A model generated the notes under the pieces. The model saw only the letters and a list, made by a program, of their open reading frames with translations. It was not told the DNA's origin and did no database searches. A stretch of DNA of 64,000 nucleotides, taken from NCBI RefSeq assembly GCF_050389805.1, contig NZ_CP130945.1, positions 4,216,001 through 4,280,000 on the forward strand, in the 5' to 3' direction. The stretch is from Bacillus_BD sp050389805. Lineage in GTDB: Bacteria; Bacillota; Bacilli; Bacillales; Cytobacillaceae. Made by a program: the position numbers and the translations under genes. Below, one piece after another: positions 51,542 to 59,815 of this stretch; positions within the stretch are counted from its first letter, which is position 1, and each line of letters starts with the position of its first letter.

Positions 51542-52406
51542 TACAGGAAATTATTAACCGGTAATATAGCCAATTTACGAACAACGCGACTGCCATTGGG
51601 AAAAGGGCATATAGGGCTGGATTCCAAAAATGGAAAAATTGAATGATCCCCACATGTTCAAATAGGGTAATCAATCCCCAGTCAATTAAATAAAGGACAA
51701 GAAACCAATACCACTTCCATTTCCGCTGTAGCAGAAAACTAACAGCAACCGAATGGATAAAGATGAATGTTGCTTCTGTAAAAACAGAGTCACGGGTGGC
51801 ATTTTTGAATGCACCAACCTGAAATAGATGACTAAGCCATATTGAAGTTAGTAGATAAACGAGCATATTACTAAATAAAATCAAAAGAAGATAAATATTA
51901 ACGTAGTCAACCCATGGTTTACGATTGATTAACATTCTGTCCCACCATTTAGCCATATTGAAACCGATAAAAATAAGGATTCCGGTATAAATCGTTTTCC
52001 ACCAATGGTGCTCATAAATGCCTAATCTTATAAACCCTTCTTCAATCCCCATGATCAGGATACAGATTCCAATCACCCAAAGAGTATTGATTCCGAAGGC
52101 GACAATGCACATCGCAACAGTTGGGACGAATATCCCTTGAGAAATGGTTGCACCGAATAAGGAATCAAACCAAGCATTTTCTAGGATATGAGGGAAATAA
52201 TCATATGAACGGAAGATGACCTTAATCACATATTCAAGGATATAGGCTAATCCTCCTATATAGAAAAAAATGAGGATAGCTCTTGCTCTTGGAATGAATG
52301 ATTTCCACAACGTGAAAACAAATAAAAGTAAAGATCCAAATATTAAAATGAAATACCAATACAGATTTGGCACTGTCACGATCCTCTCTAGAATGTAAAA
52401 CTTCAT
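51525..52406 (-). CDS. Polytopic membrane protein of unknown function
   Basis: A 293-residue protein with about eight to nine hydrophobic helices and many W, Y and F residues; no conserved catalytic motif is visible. It looks like an unassigned Bacillus membrane protein family (CBO0543-like in general appearance, not certain). The gene converges on the germinant receptor operon. The start ATG is preceded by only a weak AGAGAGGA-type site. Confidence 0.7.
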   Translation of the reverse strand: MKFYILERIVTVPNLYWYFILIFGSLLLFVFTLWKSFIPRARAILIFFYIGGLAYILEYVIKVIFRSYDYFPHILENAWFDSLFGATISQGIFVPTVAMCIVAFGINTLWVIGICILIMGIEEGFIRLGIYEHHWWKTIYTGILIFIGFNMAKWWDRMLINRKPWVDYVNIYLLLILFSNMLVYLLTSIWLSHLFQVGAFKNATRDSVFTEATFIFIHSVAVSFLLQRKWKWYWFLVLYLIDWGLITLFEHVGIIQFFHFWNPALYALFPMAVALFVNWLYYRLIISCKKRLT

Positions 52407-52889
52407 CAGTTGGTTCTTCGATGCACGGAACGCGTTCGTGCGGTCTCGTTATAAGGCTTTTCTATGGCTTAGTATTATTCAATCAGACTTGGCGTGATAG
52501 GACGTCGCATTTTTGCCAGTTTCATTCCCACTAATGGTAAGTTGAGCTTAGCAGTATGCCGATTATATGAAAGTTGTGCAGGCGTTTTTAGTCTGCGTTT
52601 TTTCCCTTACTGGCAATTGATCCCCCTCCTACCAATTGATTCCTCAGTATGTTGAGTTAGGGGTTCTACTACCTGTTAAGACGGGATAAATTAATCCTTC
52701 TATTTTTTCCCACATTCATTTACTACTATTCATGTAATCAACAATTTCTTATTACTCCACTTTAATATTTCATCTAGTCGGAGTTTTCAACTAATCAAAA
52801 AAATAAATATTATCAAAAATCTATAAGGCACTTTGGCCCATTAGTATGGTATGATATCAGAAAAAGAAAGTTTTAGGGGGGGATCTTCA
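52407..52889. other. Intergenic region with a possible decayed small gene
   Basis: About 480 bp. On the minus strand GGAGGGGG lies eight bases before TTG 52616; reading on and dropping one A of the A6 run at 52598-52603 gives an open frame of about 46 codons rich in K and R to a stop at 52475. Nothing else is recognisable. Confidence 0.4.
52475..52616 (-). pseudogene. Possible frameshifted small basic ORF
   Basis: The restored product would start MPVREKRRLKTPAQLSYNRH and continue with NLPLVGMKLAKMRRP. I do not recognise the family. Evidence is a good Shine-Dalgarno and protein-like composition only. Confidence 0.3.
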
Positions 52890-54179
52890 ATGTTTTTCCG
52901 CAAACAAAAACAGACATCATCCGTTTGGAGATTCGAAACAGGGATTGGGAAAATCAATGTTCCAAGCAATAGTGATATAAAAAAACAAATCGAAGTCATT
53001 GGGCTTACCGAAGAGGATCTAGATATCATTCATGCCTTACAGCCATTTGTCGTAGAAAAGCTGGACATGATTACGGAACATTTTTATTACAATCTAGAAA
53101 AAGAAAGTTCGTTATTTACAATCATTAACAAACACAGTTCTACAGATCGATTGAAGAAAACGTTACAACAGCATCTTACCCAAACATTCTCGGGTGTCAT
53201 TGATGAAGAATTTCTTGATAAAAGAAAGAAAATTGCCCATATGCATGTGAGAATTCAACTTCCAACAAAATGGTATATGGCTTCATTTCAACTATTACTA
53301 TCTACCCTCATTTCAATTGTTGAGAAACATATTGATGGAAAAGAGGATTGTATCAAGGCGATTTTAGCCATTACAAAAATTGTCAACTTAGAGCAACAAC
53401 TTGTTCTTGATGCCTTTGAAGAAGAAGTGAACCGAATAAAGGCACAGTCAGAAGAACAAAAGAAAATGATTCGTGAACATGTGACATCCGCTTCGCAAAA
53501 TTTGGCAGCGATTTCAGAAGAAACTGATGCATCGTACCAACACCTATGTGATCAAACCAATGAAATCGTAGCACTTGCCAATAAAGGATCTTCCCTGTCC
53601 AAACTAGCAGAGGAACGGGCCCAAATTGGGAAAGAGCAATTACATAAGCAAACGGTTAATCTTTCCAATATCCAAGATTCTGTTCACAACATTTCTACAG
53701 ATGTTGAAGTATTACTCGATATTTCCAAACAAACACAGGAAATCGTTGAAATTGTCACAGGATTTGCCGATCAAACCAATCTCCTCTCGTTAAATGCAGC
53801 CATTGAAGCCGCTAGAGCAGGTGAACACGGTCGCGGTTTTTCTGTCGTAGCTGATGAAGTCCGAAAGCTTTCAGAGGAAACCAAGAATTCCGTTACAACT
53901 GTTTCAACACTTACACTAAATACCAATACGCAAATTGAAAAACTAAAGAAATCACTTGAAATGATTAAAGCCGCTGTCACCAGTGAGAACAGCACCATGA
54001 CAGAAACCGAAAAAGCTTTCCAGGAAATTCTCGATACCCTGGATCAGGCAAAAGATCAAAATCATAAAATTGAAGAAGAATTGGTATCGTTCGTCAATCG
54101 CACACTCGAATTGGGTGATGCCTTTAAGGAAGTGGCAAGTTCAGCTACAGATTTGACGATGGTTTCGCAGGATATGTAA
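52890..54179 (+). CDS. hemAT: Globin-coupled chemotaxis transducer HemAT
   Basis: A 429-residue soluble oxygen sensor. The N-terminal globin-like domain (about residues 20-190) includes IAHMHVRIQLPTKWYMASFQ, with the proximal heme His; the C-terminal half is the methyl-accepting signalling domain with LSLNAAIEAARAGEHGRGFS and VVADEVRKLSEE. It has no membrane segments, as expected for HemAT, and signals oxygen to CheA/CheW. AGGGGGG precedes ATG 52890; a longer frame from 52851 is unlikely. Confidence 0.93.
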   Translation: MFFRKQKQTSSVWRFETGIGKINVPSNSDIKKQIEVIGLTEEDLDIIHALQPFVVEKLDMITEHFYYNLEKESSLFTIINKHSSTDRLKKTLQQHLTQTFSGVIDEEFLDKRKKIAHMHVRIQLPTKWYMASFQLLLSTLISIVEKHIDGKEDCIKAILAITKIVNLEQQLVLDAFEEEVNRIKAQSEEQKKMIREHVTSASQNLAAISEETDASYQHLCDQTNEIVALANKGSSLSKLAEERAQIGKEQLHKQTVNLSNIQDSVHNISTDVEVLLDISKQTQEIVEIVTGFADQTNLLSLNAAIEAARAGEHGRGFSVVADEVRKLSEETKNSVTTVSTLTLNTNTQIEKLKKSLEMIKAAVTSENSTMTETEKAFQEILDTLDQAKDQNHKIEEELVSFVNRTLELGDAFKEVASSATDLTMVSQDM

Positions 54180-54186
54180 TGGGATG

Positions 54187-54213
54187 AAAGGGATTTTTAT
54201 AATCCCTTTTTTG
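54187..54213 (+). terminator. hemAT terminator
   Basis: AAAGGGATT-TTTAT-AATCCCTTT hairpin with T6. Confidence 0.9.
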
Positions 54214-54487
54214 TTTTGCGAACAGACATCATGGGATAAAACTACTATTTCAGAAGGTAAAATAATTGATTTTTGCTTTTAAATGGGAGTTAAAGCATAT
54301 ATAAACGTCACTATATTTCACTTATAATTTTGAATAGTGGGTATATTTTTTTTAATTGTGTATACCTATCAAGCGTATTGTCAGATTTTGTAGAAGTTTT
54401 TAGAATTATTTTTTACATGAAAATAGAAATTTTATAGTAAAATATACTCAAGTAAATACTATCGTAATATTATTATTTATATATCCA
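54214..54487. other. AT-rich leader region upstream of the riboswitch
   Basis: No gene. A TTTACA followed by TATAGT at short spacing (about 54412-54440) could be the promoter of the riboswitch transcript, but it is weak evidence. Confidence 0.35.
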
Positions 54488-54569
54488 TGAGAAAAAGGCA
54501 AACCATTTGAAAGAATGGGACGCAAAGCTTCGGGTCTAAGGTCATGTACTATGACGGCCGAGTTACCTA
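54488..54569 (+). ncRNA. Cyclic-di-GMP class I riboswitch (GEMM)
   Basis: All conserved elements are present in order: GGCAAACC, the stem CCATT-TGAAAG-AATGG with a GNRA-type loop, GGACGCAAAGC, TTCGGGTCTAAGG, the stem GGTCAT/ATGACGGCC, and GGCCGAGTTACC closing the aptamer. The 3' ACC that pairs in the closing helix is also the first arm of a downstream hairpin (54566-54587), so ligand binding and hairpin formation should compete. No intrinsic terminator lies between it and the coding region, pointing to translational control of the SinI-like gene. Confidence 0.95.
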
Positions 54570-54587
54570 AAATCAATAAATTTTAGG
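54566..54587 (+). promoter_or_regulatory. Expression-platform hairpin overlapping the ribosome binding site
   Basis: CCTAAAAT (54566-54573) and ATTTTAGG (54580-54587) form an 8-bp perfect stem. Its 3' arm takes the first AGG of the AGGAGGAG Shine-Dalgarno (54585-54592), and its 5' arm begins with the CC needed to close the aptamer. Confidence 0.75.
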
Positions 54588-54597
54588 AGGAGAAGCT

Positions 54598-54726
54598 TTG
54601 GGTGCTCAGGAAACAGATAAACAAATACTCGATAAAGAATGGATAGAATTATTGAAGGAAGCCTTTTTACTTGGAATATCAATAGAGGAAATTAGAAGTT
54701 ACCTCCAACATAACAGATCCTTATAG
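54598..54726 (+). CDS. SinI-family anti-repressor
   Basis: A 42-residue protein starting at TTG 54598, five bases after AGGAGGAG. The core LDKEWIELLKEAFLLGISIE followed by EIRSYL matches the SinI dimerisation motif (in B. subtilis SinI, LDQEWVELMVEA...EEIRKYL). SinI binds SinR and blocks repression of biofilm matrix genes. The gene is monocistronic, with a c-di-GMP riboswitch as its leader and a terminator on its stop codon. No sinR is visible in the window, so the partner is inferred. Confidence 0.9.
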   Translation: MGAQETDKQILDKEWIELLKEAFLLGISIEEIRSYLQHNRSL

Positions 54727-54738
54727 GGTCTTTTTTTT
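54715..54738 (+). terminator. Terminator of the SinI-like gene
   Basis: AGATCC-TTATA-GGGTCT stem (one G:U) followed by T8, overlapping the stop codon. Confidence 0.85.
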
Positions 54739-54844
54739 GTAGCAAAGTTTTCTGTTCCTTACCCCTTCCCTCAAAAACGAGCATCCATCATCCAATAGCA
54801 ATGGAGGATAAAAATAATGGTGTACAAGGAAACAGCTATCAACA

Positions 54845-55078
54845 TTACACCTTAATAAAAAAAGTTTTTGGTATGAGATTCAAAAAGATAAACGAATAAA
54901 GACAAACTGAAAGAAAGACTTTAACAATTATAAATAACGTAGGGCTCGATTGATAGATTTGATTCATGATCGGGTTTAATTCAGTAATTAGAGATTGCTC
55001 TAATCCCCAATAGGTTATGATGCCATCTACGATATTTAGTAGAGATAGGTAGTGAAATAGGAATTTCGTTGTACTCAC
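54845..55078 (-). CDS. DUF5658-like small membrane protein
   Basis: A 77-residue protein with two hydrophobic helices and the motif LLNIVDGIITYWGLEQSLIT followed by ELNPIMN, the characteristic DUF5658 pattern. Function unknown. The GTG start sits very close to AAGGAA, so the start is uncertain. Confidence 0.7.
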   Translation of the reverse strand: MSTTKFLFHYLSLLNIVDGIITYWGLEQSLITELNPIMNQIYQSSPTLFIIVKVFLSVCLYSFIFLNLIPKTFFIKV

Positions 55079-55464
55079 TTCCTTTTTCGCGATCCGTTCT
55101 TTTTAGTTGTTTTATTGTTCATTAAAAAGAACAGATCTTTGAAAATAAACTTACCATCTCCTACATAAACTGTCAATCTACTATTTCGAAAATTACAAAT
55201 TACCAGTATGAGTGAATAGCCTCAATCCAATATGGGAAAGACGCTCACCCCTAGAACAAGTATTTTATAAGAGGTCAGAAAGTAAGAGGCATCATTTGTA
55301 CGGGAGAATTCTTTGAGTCAGATTCTTAAGAGCAATTTAGTTAATTACTTTCCCGAATAAAATGTCCTTGAGATGACTTCTATTGGACTTAATCTATTTT
55401 TACTAGATTTTTGCCCTGTAAATGCTTAACTAGTACTTTTCCATTTTACATTTGCTAAAAGTCA
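55079..55464. other. Intergenic region, no gene seen
   Basis: One inverted repeat GTTCTTTTTA/TAAAAAGAAC (about 55098-55133) upstream of the DUF5658 gene. Otherwise AT-rich and featureless. Confidence 0.55.
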
Positions 55465-55566
55465 TTAGCTCATATTGCGCATTGCAGGTGAAAGCGAGTG
55501 TTTAATAGGTGTTGCAATTAATCCAATCAGTTGTGTTGCTCCATTAATTCTTCCTTGATCTTCCAT
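55465..55566 (-). pseudogene. Remnant of shikimate/quinate dehydrogenase (aroE-like), N-terminal 33 codons
   Basis: The frame from ATG 55566 reads MEDQGRINGATQLIGLIATP followed by IKHSLSPAMRN and then a stop. LIGxPIxHSLSPxMHN is the N-terminal signature of AroE-family dehydrogenases, including the shikimate-binding SLS motif. The remaining 250 or so residues are absent. It lies just after aroD on the same strand, so it is the stump of an aroD-aroE pair. Confidence 0.85.
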
Positions 55567-55650
55567 GTTGATTGCCTGCAATGTTATATTTTACGCCAAA
55601 ACTGTGAAATCCTTCACAACCTTTTTTTTAAAAAAAGAAGGTCAGAAACC

Positions 55651-56415
55651 TCACATGCTTTTATGCAAGATTTCTAACACCTGTCTTAGCTCTGCCACCG
55701 GAATTTGCCCAGGAGCTGACGCTTCTTTCCCTGCACCAAAGGTAAACGCTGAACCAAATACTTCTCCCGCTAGACGGCTGATCACACCCGTTCCACCCAT
55801 GGACATCGTAATAAGCGGACGATCCGCATATTGGGTTTTCATCGTATTTGTCGCATCAAGTAAAGTCAGCACATCTGCTACTGAATTTGGCATGACGGCA
55901 ATTTTTGAGATATCAGCCCCATACTCTTGCATTTTTCTTAAACGTGAAATGATTTCATCTTTAGTTGGTGTTTGATTAAAATCATGGTTGGACATTACAA
56001 CATACACATGATTTTCTTTTGCAACGGATAGAATCGCTTGAACATTTGCTCTTTCATTGAAAAGTTCAACGTCTACTAAATCAATTTCTCCCGTTTTAGC
56101 CGCAGTTTGGTTCAATTGAACATAGAATTCATCAGAAATCTCTTTGTTACCGCCTTCTTTATGACTGCGGAATGTGAACAGCAATAATTCCTGTTTAAAT
56201 ACGGTTCTTATTGAGGAGATCATCTCTTTTACTAACTCTAAATTTTCCACATCTTCATAAAGATCCACACGCCATTCGACTACATCTGGCTTTAAATCTT
56301 TTACCAATTGTGCCTCATTTAAAATGTCCTCTTTACTTGCCCCAACTAGAGGCACTATTATTTTAGGTGCACCTTCACCAATGGTTAAATGTTTAATTTG
56401 TAGTGTACTCATCAT
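55651..56415 (-). CDS. aroD: Type I 3-dehydroquinate dehydratase
   Basis: A 254-residue enzyme converting 3-dehydroquinate to 3-dehydroshikimate through a Schiff base. The catalytic His is in VVMSNHDF (about residue 144) and the Schiff-base Lys in DISKIAVMP (about residue 171); EWRVDLYED near the N-terminus is also conserved. The gene is divergent from a LysR regulator, and followed by an aroE remnant, suggesting it came from a quinate/shikimate utilisation cluster rather than the biosynthetic operon. GGAGGGCC precedes the start. Confidence 0.94.
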   Translation of the reverse strand: MMSTLQIKHLTIGEGAPKIIVPLVGASKEDILNEAQLVKDLKPDVVEWRVDLYEDVENLELVKEMISSIRTVFKQELLLFTFRSHKEGGNKEISDEFYVQLNQTAAKTGEIDLVDVELFNERANVQAILSVAKENHVYVVMSNHDFNQTPTKDEIISRLRKMQEYGADISKIAVMPNSVADVLTLLDATNTMKTQYADRPLITMSMGGTGVISRLAGEVFGSAFTFGAGKEASAPGQIPVAELRQVLEILHKSM

Positions 56416-56642
56416 GGCCCTCCTTAAGAAGCACTTATTTCTTTGTGAAAATAATTATAAATTTTATTATGAATTGGAGTTCTCATTTTGTCTAATTTCT
56501 TTTTAATAGACAGGTTCTATTAATTTGGATAAATATATGCTAGAAAAATCGAAAAATTCAGCCATATTTTTGACATATTTGTGAACAATTGAACAGTCTG
56601 TAGACAGAATGAAAATCTATGCATAAAATCTAAGTTGAGAGG

Positions 56643-56657
56643 GTATTTTTAAAATAC
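56643..56657. promoter_or_regulatory. Inverted repeat, candidate LysR site
   Basis: GTATTTT-T-AAAATAC, a perfect 7-1-7 palindrome in the aroD-lysR intergenic region, 33 bp before the LysR start. The position fits autoregulation or control of the divergent aroD. Confidence 0.5.
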
Positions 56658-56689
56658 TTATCACATTTATCTATGAAAAGGTGATCTTC

Positions 56690-57583
56690 GTGAACATCAA
56701 TCAACTACAATATTTTTGTGTTTTAGCCGAAACCGAGCACTACACAAGAGCTGCCAAATTATTATCGATCACCCAACCAAGTCTGACACATTCGATTAAA
56801 GAACTTGAGAAAGAACTTGGCGTAACTTTATTTAATAAGCATGGCAGAAATATTAAAATTAATCAATTTGGTGAATTTCTTTATCAACAAGTAGGTCCCA
56901 TCCTGGATAGTTTAGAAAAAACCAAAAACGATATTCAACTGATGGTCGACCCAACGAGGGGGACGATCCATCTTTCCTTTTTGCATTCTTTGTCACAAGA
57001 TTTTATTCCAAAAGTGATTAATCAATTTGTGCAAAGTGAAGAAAATAAACATATTCACTTTGTATTAGACCAAGGGACAACGACAGATATCAAAAAGGAC
57101 TTTTTCGAAAATAAAATAGATATCGCCTTCACATCATTTATTGAAGAGGACGAAATCACATCAATTCCTATCTTAAATCAAGAATTGTATTTAGCAACAT
57201 CGTTAGATCATCCATTGTCAAATAAAACAGAAATTGATTTAGTCGAAACAGCTGATTATCCATTTATTTTCTATAATGAAAAAAGCAGTCTACGTCCAAT
57301 CATTGATGACTTGTTTAAGCAAATCAATATTGCACCCAAAATTACGTATGAACTTGCCGATGATGGAACCGTTTGCGGCTTTGTTGCCGCAAATTTAGGA
57401 ATTGCCATTGTACCAAATATTTTTGGTATTCAACACTTCCCGATCAAGTTAATAAAAATTAAAAATCCATTTTATGAACGTAAAATTTACTTAAGTTTTA
57501 ATGGTAATAAGTATATGTCCCCACCTGTTTGTAAGTTTAAGGACTTTATTTTAAAAAAATTGTCAATTTTCGATGAAAAATGA
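56690..57583 (+). CDS. LysR family transcriptional regulator
   Basis: A 297-residue regulator: helix-turn-helix at about residues 3-60 (NINQLQYFCVLAETEHYTRA, then SITQPSLTHSIKELE) and a periplasmic-binding-like effector domain from about residue 90. It resembles the CatM/GltC-like group (YybE-type). Divergence from aroD suggests it activates shikimate or quinate metabolism in response to an aromatic precursor. AAAAGGTGAT precedes GTG 56690; an alternative GTG at 56681 overlaps that site. Confidence 0.88.
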   Translation: MNINQLQYFCVLAETEHYTRAAKLLSITQPSLTHSIKELEKELGVTLFNKHGRNIKINQFGEFLYQQVGPILDSLEKTKNDIQLMVDPTRGTIHLSFLHSLSQDFIPKVINQFVQSEENKHIHFVLDQGTTTDIKKDFFENKIDIAFTSFIEEDEITSIPILNQELYLATSLDHPLSNKTEIDLVETADYPFIFYNEKSSLRPIIDDLFKQINIAPKITYELADDGTVCGFVAANLGIAIVPNIFGIQHFPIKLIKIKNPFYERKIYLSFNGNKYMSPPVCKFKDFILKKLSIFDEK

Positions 57584-57589
57584 TGAAAC

Positions 57590-57648
57590 TGGCTGTCTAA
57601 AAGACCCCTTTGGGAAGTAGGGATATCATATCCAGACAGCCAATTTTA
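57590..57648. terminator. Bidirectional terminator, LysR and CNNM genes
   Basis: TGGCTGTCT and AGACAGCCA form a 9-bp perfect stem enclosing a smaller structured loop, between convergent genes. Confidence 0.75.
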
Positions 57649-58983
57649 TTAATCCTCATCTGCTTTTACTTTTTCTAGGATGTTTACCTTCACCTGCATA
57701 ATTCGTTTTTCACTTGTTTTTACAACCGCGAATTGAACATCGTTATATTCCACGATCGGTTTATTTTCGCCAATTGGGATATAGCCTAACAAATTAATCA
57801 AGAACCCACTTAACGTGTCGTACTCGCTTGTTGGCAAATCACGTCCAATGACATCCTCCACATCGTAGAGATTAGTAGTTCCGTCCATTAAATACGTGGT
57901 TTCATCAAGCTCCATAATGCCTGGTTCCTCGACATACGGCTCATCGTATTCATCAAAAATATTTCCGACGATTTCTTCGATAATATCTTCAATCGTTACA
58001 ATTCCGTCCGTGCCACCATACTCGTCAATAACAATTGCCAAATGAATATTGTTTTGCTGCATTTCTCTAAACAAATGGTCCACTTTTGTGGATTCAAGAA
58101 CAAAGTGTGGATCGCGAATCATTTCTTGTAAATTAAATTCCTTCGCTCTTGTTACATGATCTTCCAAAAATTGAATTAAATCCTTCGAATGTAGGATTCC
58201 AACGATATGATCAACATCTTCTGCATACACGGGGTATCTTGTGTATTTTTCCTTATTAACGGTTTGAACCGTTTCTTGAAGAGTGGCATCAAGTGGGATT
58301 GCCAAAATATTGGTCCGGTGTGTCATAATATCGGAAACGGTTTTTATATCAAAATCAAAAATATTATTAATCATTTCTTTTTCCGTTAATTGAATCGTCC
58401 CTTTTTCTTCCCCCGCATCGACCATCATTCGGATTTCTTCTTCTGTCACTTCATTATCATCTGCATTTGGATCAATTCCAAATAAACGAACGGTTACATT
58501 CATGGATAATGTTAACAGTTTAACAAAAGGCGCAGTAATTTTCGAGAGAAGCGTGAGTGGTCTTACCGCAAGATTGGCGATTGGCTCTGGCTTTGTCATC
58601 GCAATTTGCTTGGGTACCAATTCTCCAAAAACGAGGGTAAAATAAGATAATAGCAACGTAATGACGATTACTGAAATGGTATTAAGCAAATCTGGAGCAA
58701 TCGGGACACCCGCTTCATATAAAAAAGCCGTTAAGCGACTGGCAAAGCTGTCCGCCGCAAACGCACTCGCTAAAAAACCGGCAAGGGTAATGCCAATTTG
58801 AATCGTCGCCAAGAATCGGCTCGGCTGCGAAATCAAATTATGGACCATTTGGGACTTTTTGTCTCCCGCATCGGCCATCATTCTCACTTTGTTATCATTT
58901 AATGAAATCAGGGCAATTTCCGATCCCGCAAAAAAGGCGTTTAATAAAATTAGTACCAACAGTACTAATATCTCAGTTCCCAA
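57649..58983 (-). CDS. CNNM/CorC family transporter (hemolysin-like, MpfA type)
   Basis: A 444-residue membrane protein. A DUF21 transmembrane domain (about residues 1-190, including LLNAFFAGSEIALIS and VFGELVPKQIA) is followed by paired CBS domains (about 205-335) and a CorC/HlyC C-terminal domain (from about 350). Members of this family mediate magnesium efflux and homeostasis in Firmicutes. Cytoplasmic CBS domains probably sense Mg-ATP. Promoter not identified. The older hemolysin label is not informative. Confidence 0.9.
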   Translation of the reverse strand: MGTEILVLLVLILLNAFFAGSEIALISLNDNKVRMMADAGDKKSQMVHNLISQPSRFLATIQIGITLAGFLASAFAADSFASRLTAFLYEAGVPIAPDLLNTISVIVITLLLSYFTLVFGELVPKQIAMTKPEPIANLAVRPLTLLSKITAPFVKLLTLSMNVTVRLFGIDPNADDNEVTEEEIRMMVDAGEEKGTIQLTEKEMINNIFDFDIKTVSDIMTHRTNILAIPLDATLQETVQTVNKEKYTRYPVYAEDVDHIVGILHSKDLIQFLEDHVTRAKEFNLQEMIRDPHFVLESTKVDHLFREMQQNNIHLAIVIDEYGGTDGIVTIEDIIEEIVGNIFDEYDEPYVEEPGIMELDETTYLMDGTTNLYDVEDVIGRDLPTSEYDTLSGFLINLLGYIPIGENKPIVEYNDVQFAVVKTSEKRIMQVKVNILEKVKADED

Positions 58984-59248
58984 AGATATTCAACCTCCAC
59001 GTAGTGAATCGACAGTATCCATTCACCTACAACAAAATTTCACTCTATCCTTAATCATATCACTTTTTATTTTGGCTAGTATATATTTAGTATACCTAAG
59101 TGGTGGGCAATCATGTAAAAAAGGTGTGGAGAATGGCTGCGTTTTCTCCCGCTCTATCGTACTTTGTTAAGACCTATTCACTCTGTTTGCTGCTATATCT
59201 TACTTGGTTACTGCTTGTTTCGACCGAACCTACCCGTTGAACCCTTTC

Positions 59249-59508
59249 CATCGGACTCTGCTCTAGCTTGTTCATCCGATCCTGTCCGTTTGAGTCTCTC
59301 TATCGGACTCTGCTCTAGCTTTTTCTCCCGTTCTTGTCCGTTTGAGCTCCTCTATCGGACTCGGCACCAGCTTTTTCTTCCGTTCTTGTCCGTTTGAGCT
59401 CCTCTATCGGACTCGGTTCCAGCTTTTTCTTCCGTTCTTGTCCGTTTGAACTCTTCTATCGGACTCTGCTCTAGCTTGTTCATCCGATCCTGTCCGTTTG
59501 AACCTCTG
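59249..59508. repeat. Tandem repeat array B, left part (five 52-bp units)
   Basis: Units begin at 59249, 59301, 59353, 59405 and 59457, exactly 52 bp apart. Consensus TATCGGACTC...AGCTT, then CCGTTCTTGTCCGTTTGA. Each unit carries CGGAC and GTCCG as a short inverted repeat. Reading frames through it are repeat artefacts. Confidence 0.93.
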
Positions 59509-59549
59509 CACATGCTTCTGTCAAGTAGACAGTACCAAAGTGTCCTATA

Positions 59550-59815
59550 TCTTTGCCTCAAGCACTATACTATCAATACGTTGAGCTTAAGCCATATCCA
59601 CCACCCTTGCCAGTCATTTGGGTTCGTGGTGTAAGTAAAGTGGCGAATTGGAGAAAATAAAGCTATAAAAGCTCTCCAATCGCGCACACAGCGTACCACG
59701 AACCAGCTCTTCTAAGCTCTCTCTGGTCGGGGCCCGATACCCAACACAGCGAATCACTAAGAAGAGGTATTCCAGGCAAGGGCAAGCAGCTCCGCTGTGG
59801 TTCCCTGCGTGTCTC
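59550..59815. other. Structured non-coding segment inside the IS element
   Basis: GGTTCGTGGT (59621-59630) pairs with ACCACGAACC (59695-59704), enclosing ATTGGAGA/TCTCCAAT (59647-59654, 59673-59680); a further stem CTCTTCT/AGAAGAG (59707-59713, 59760-59766) follows. No coding sequence. Confidence 0.6.

Noticed and set aside
54801..54899. Small ORF of 32 codons after the SinI-like gene
   Set aside because: It overlaps the 3' end of the antisense DUF5658 gene and lacks a ribosome binding site at the right distance.
59249..59508. Coding repeats (Cys/Phe-rich peptides on plus, Glu/Lys-rich on minus)
   Set aside because: Open frames run through the array because of repetition; 52 is not a multiple of three, so the peptide repeat shifts frame with each unit and no start or ribosome site is convincing.
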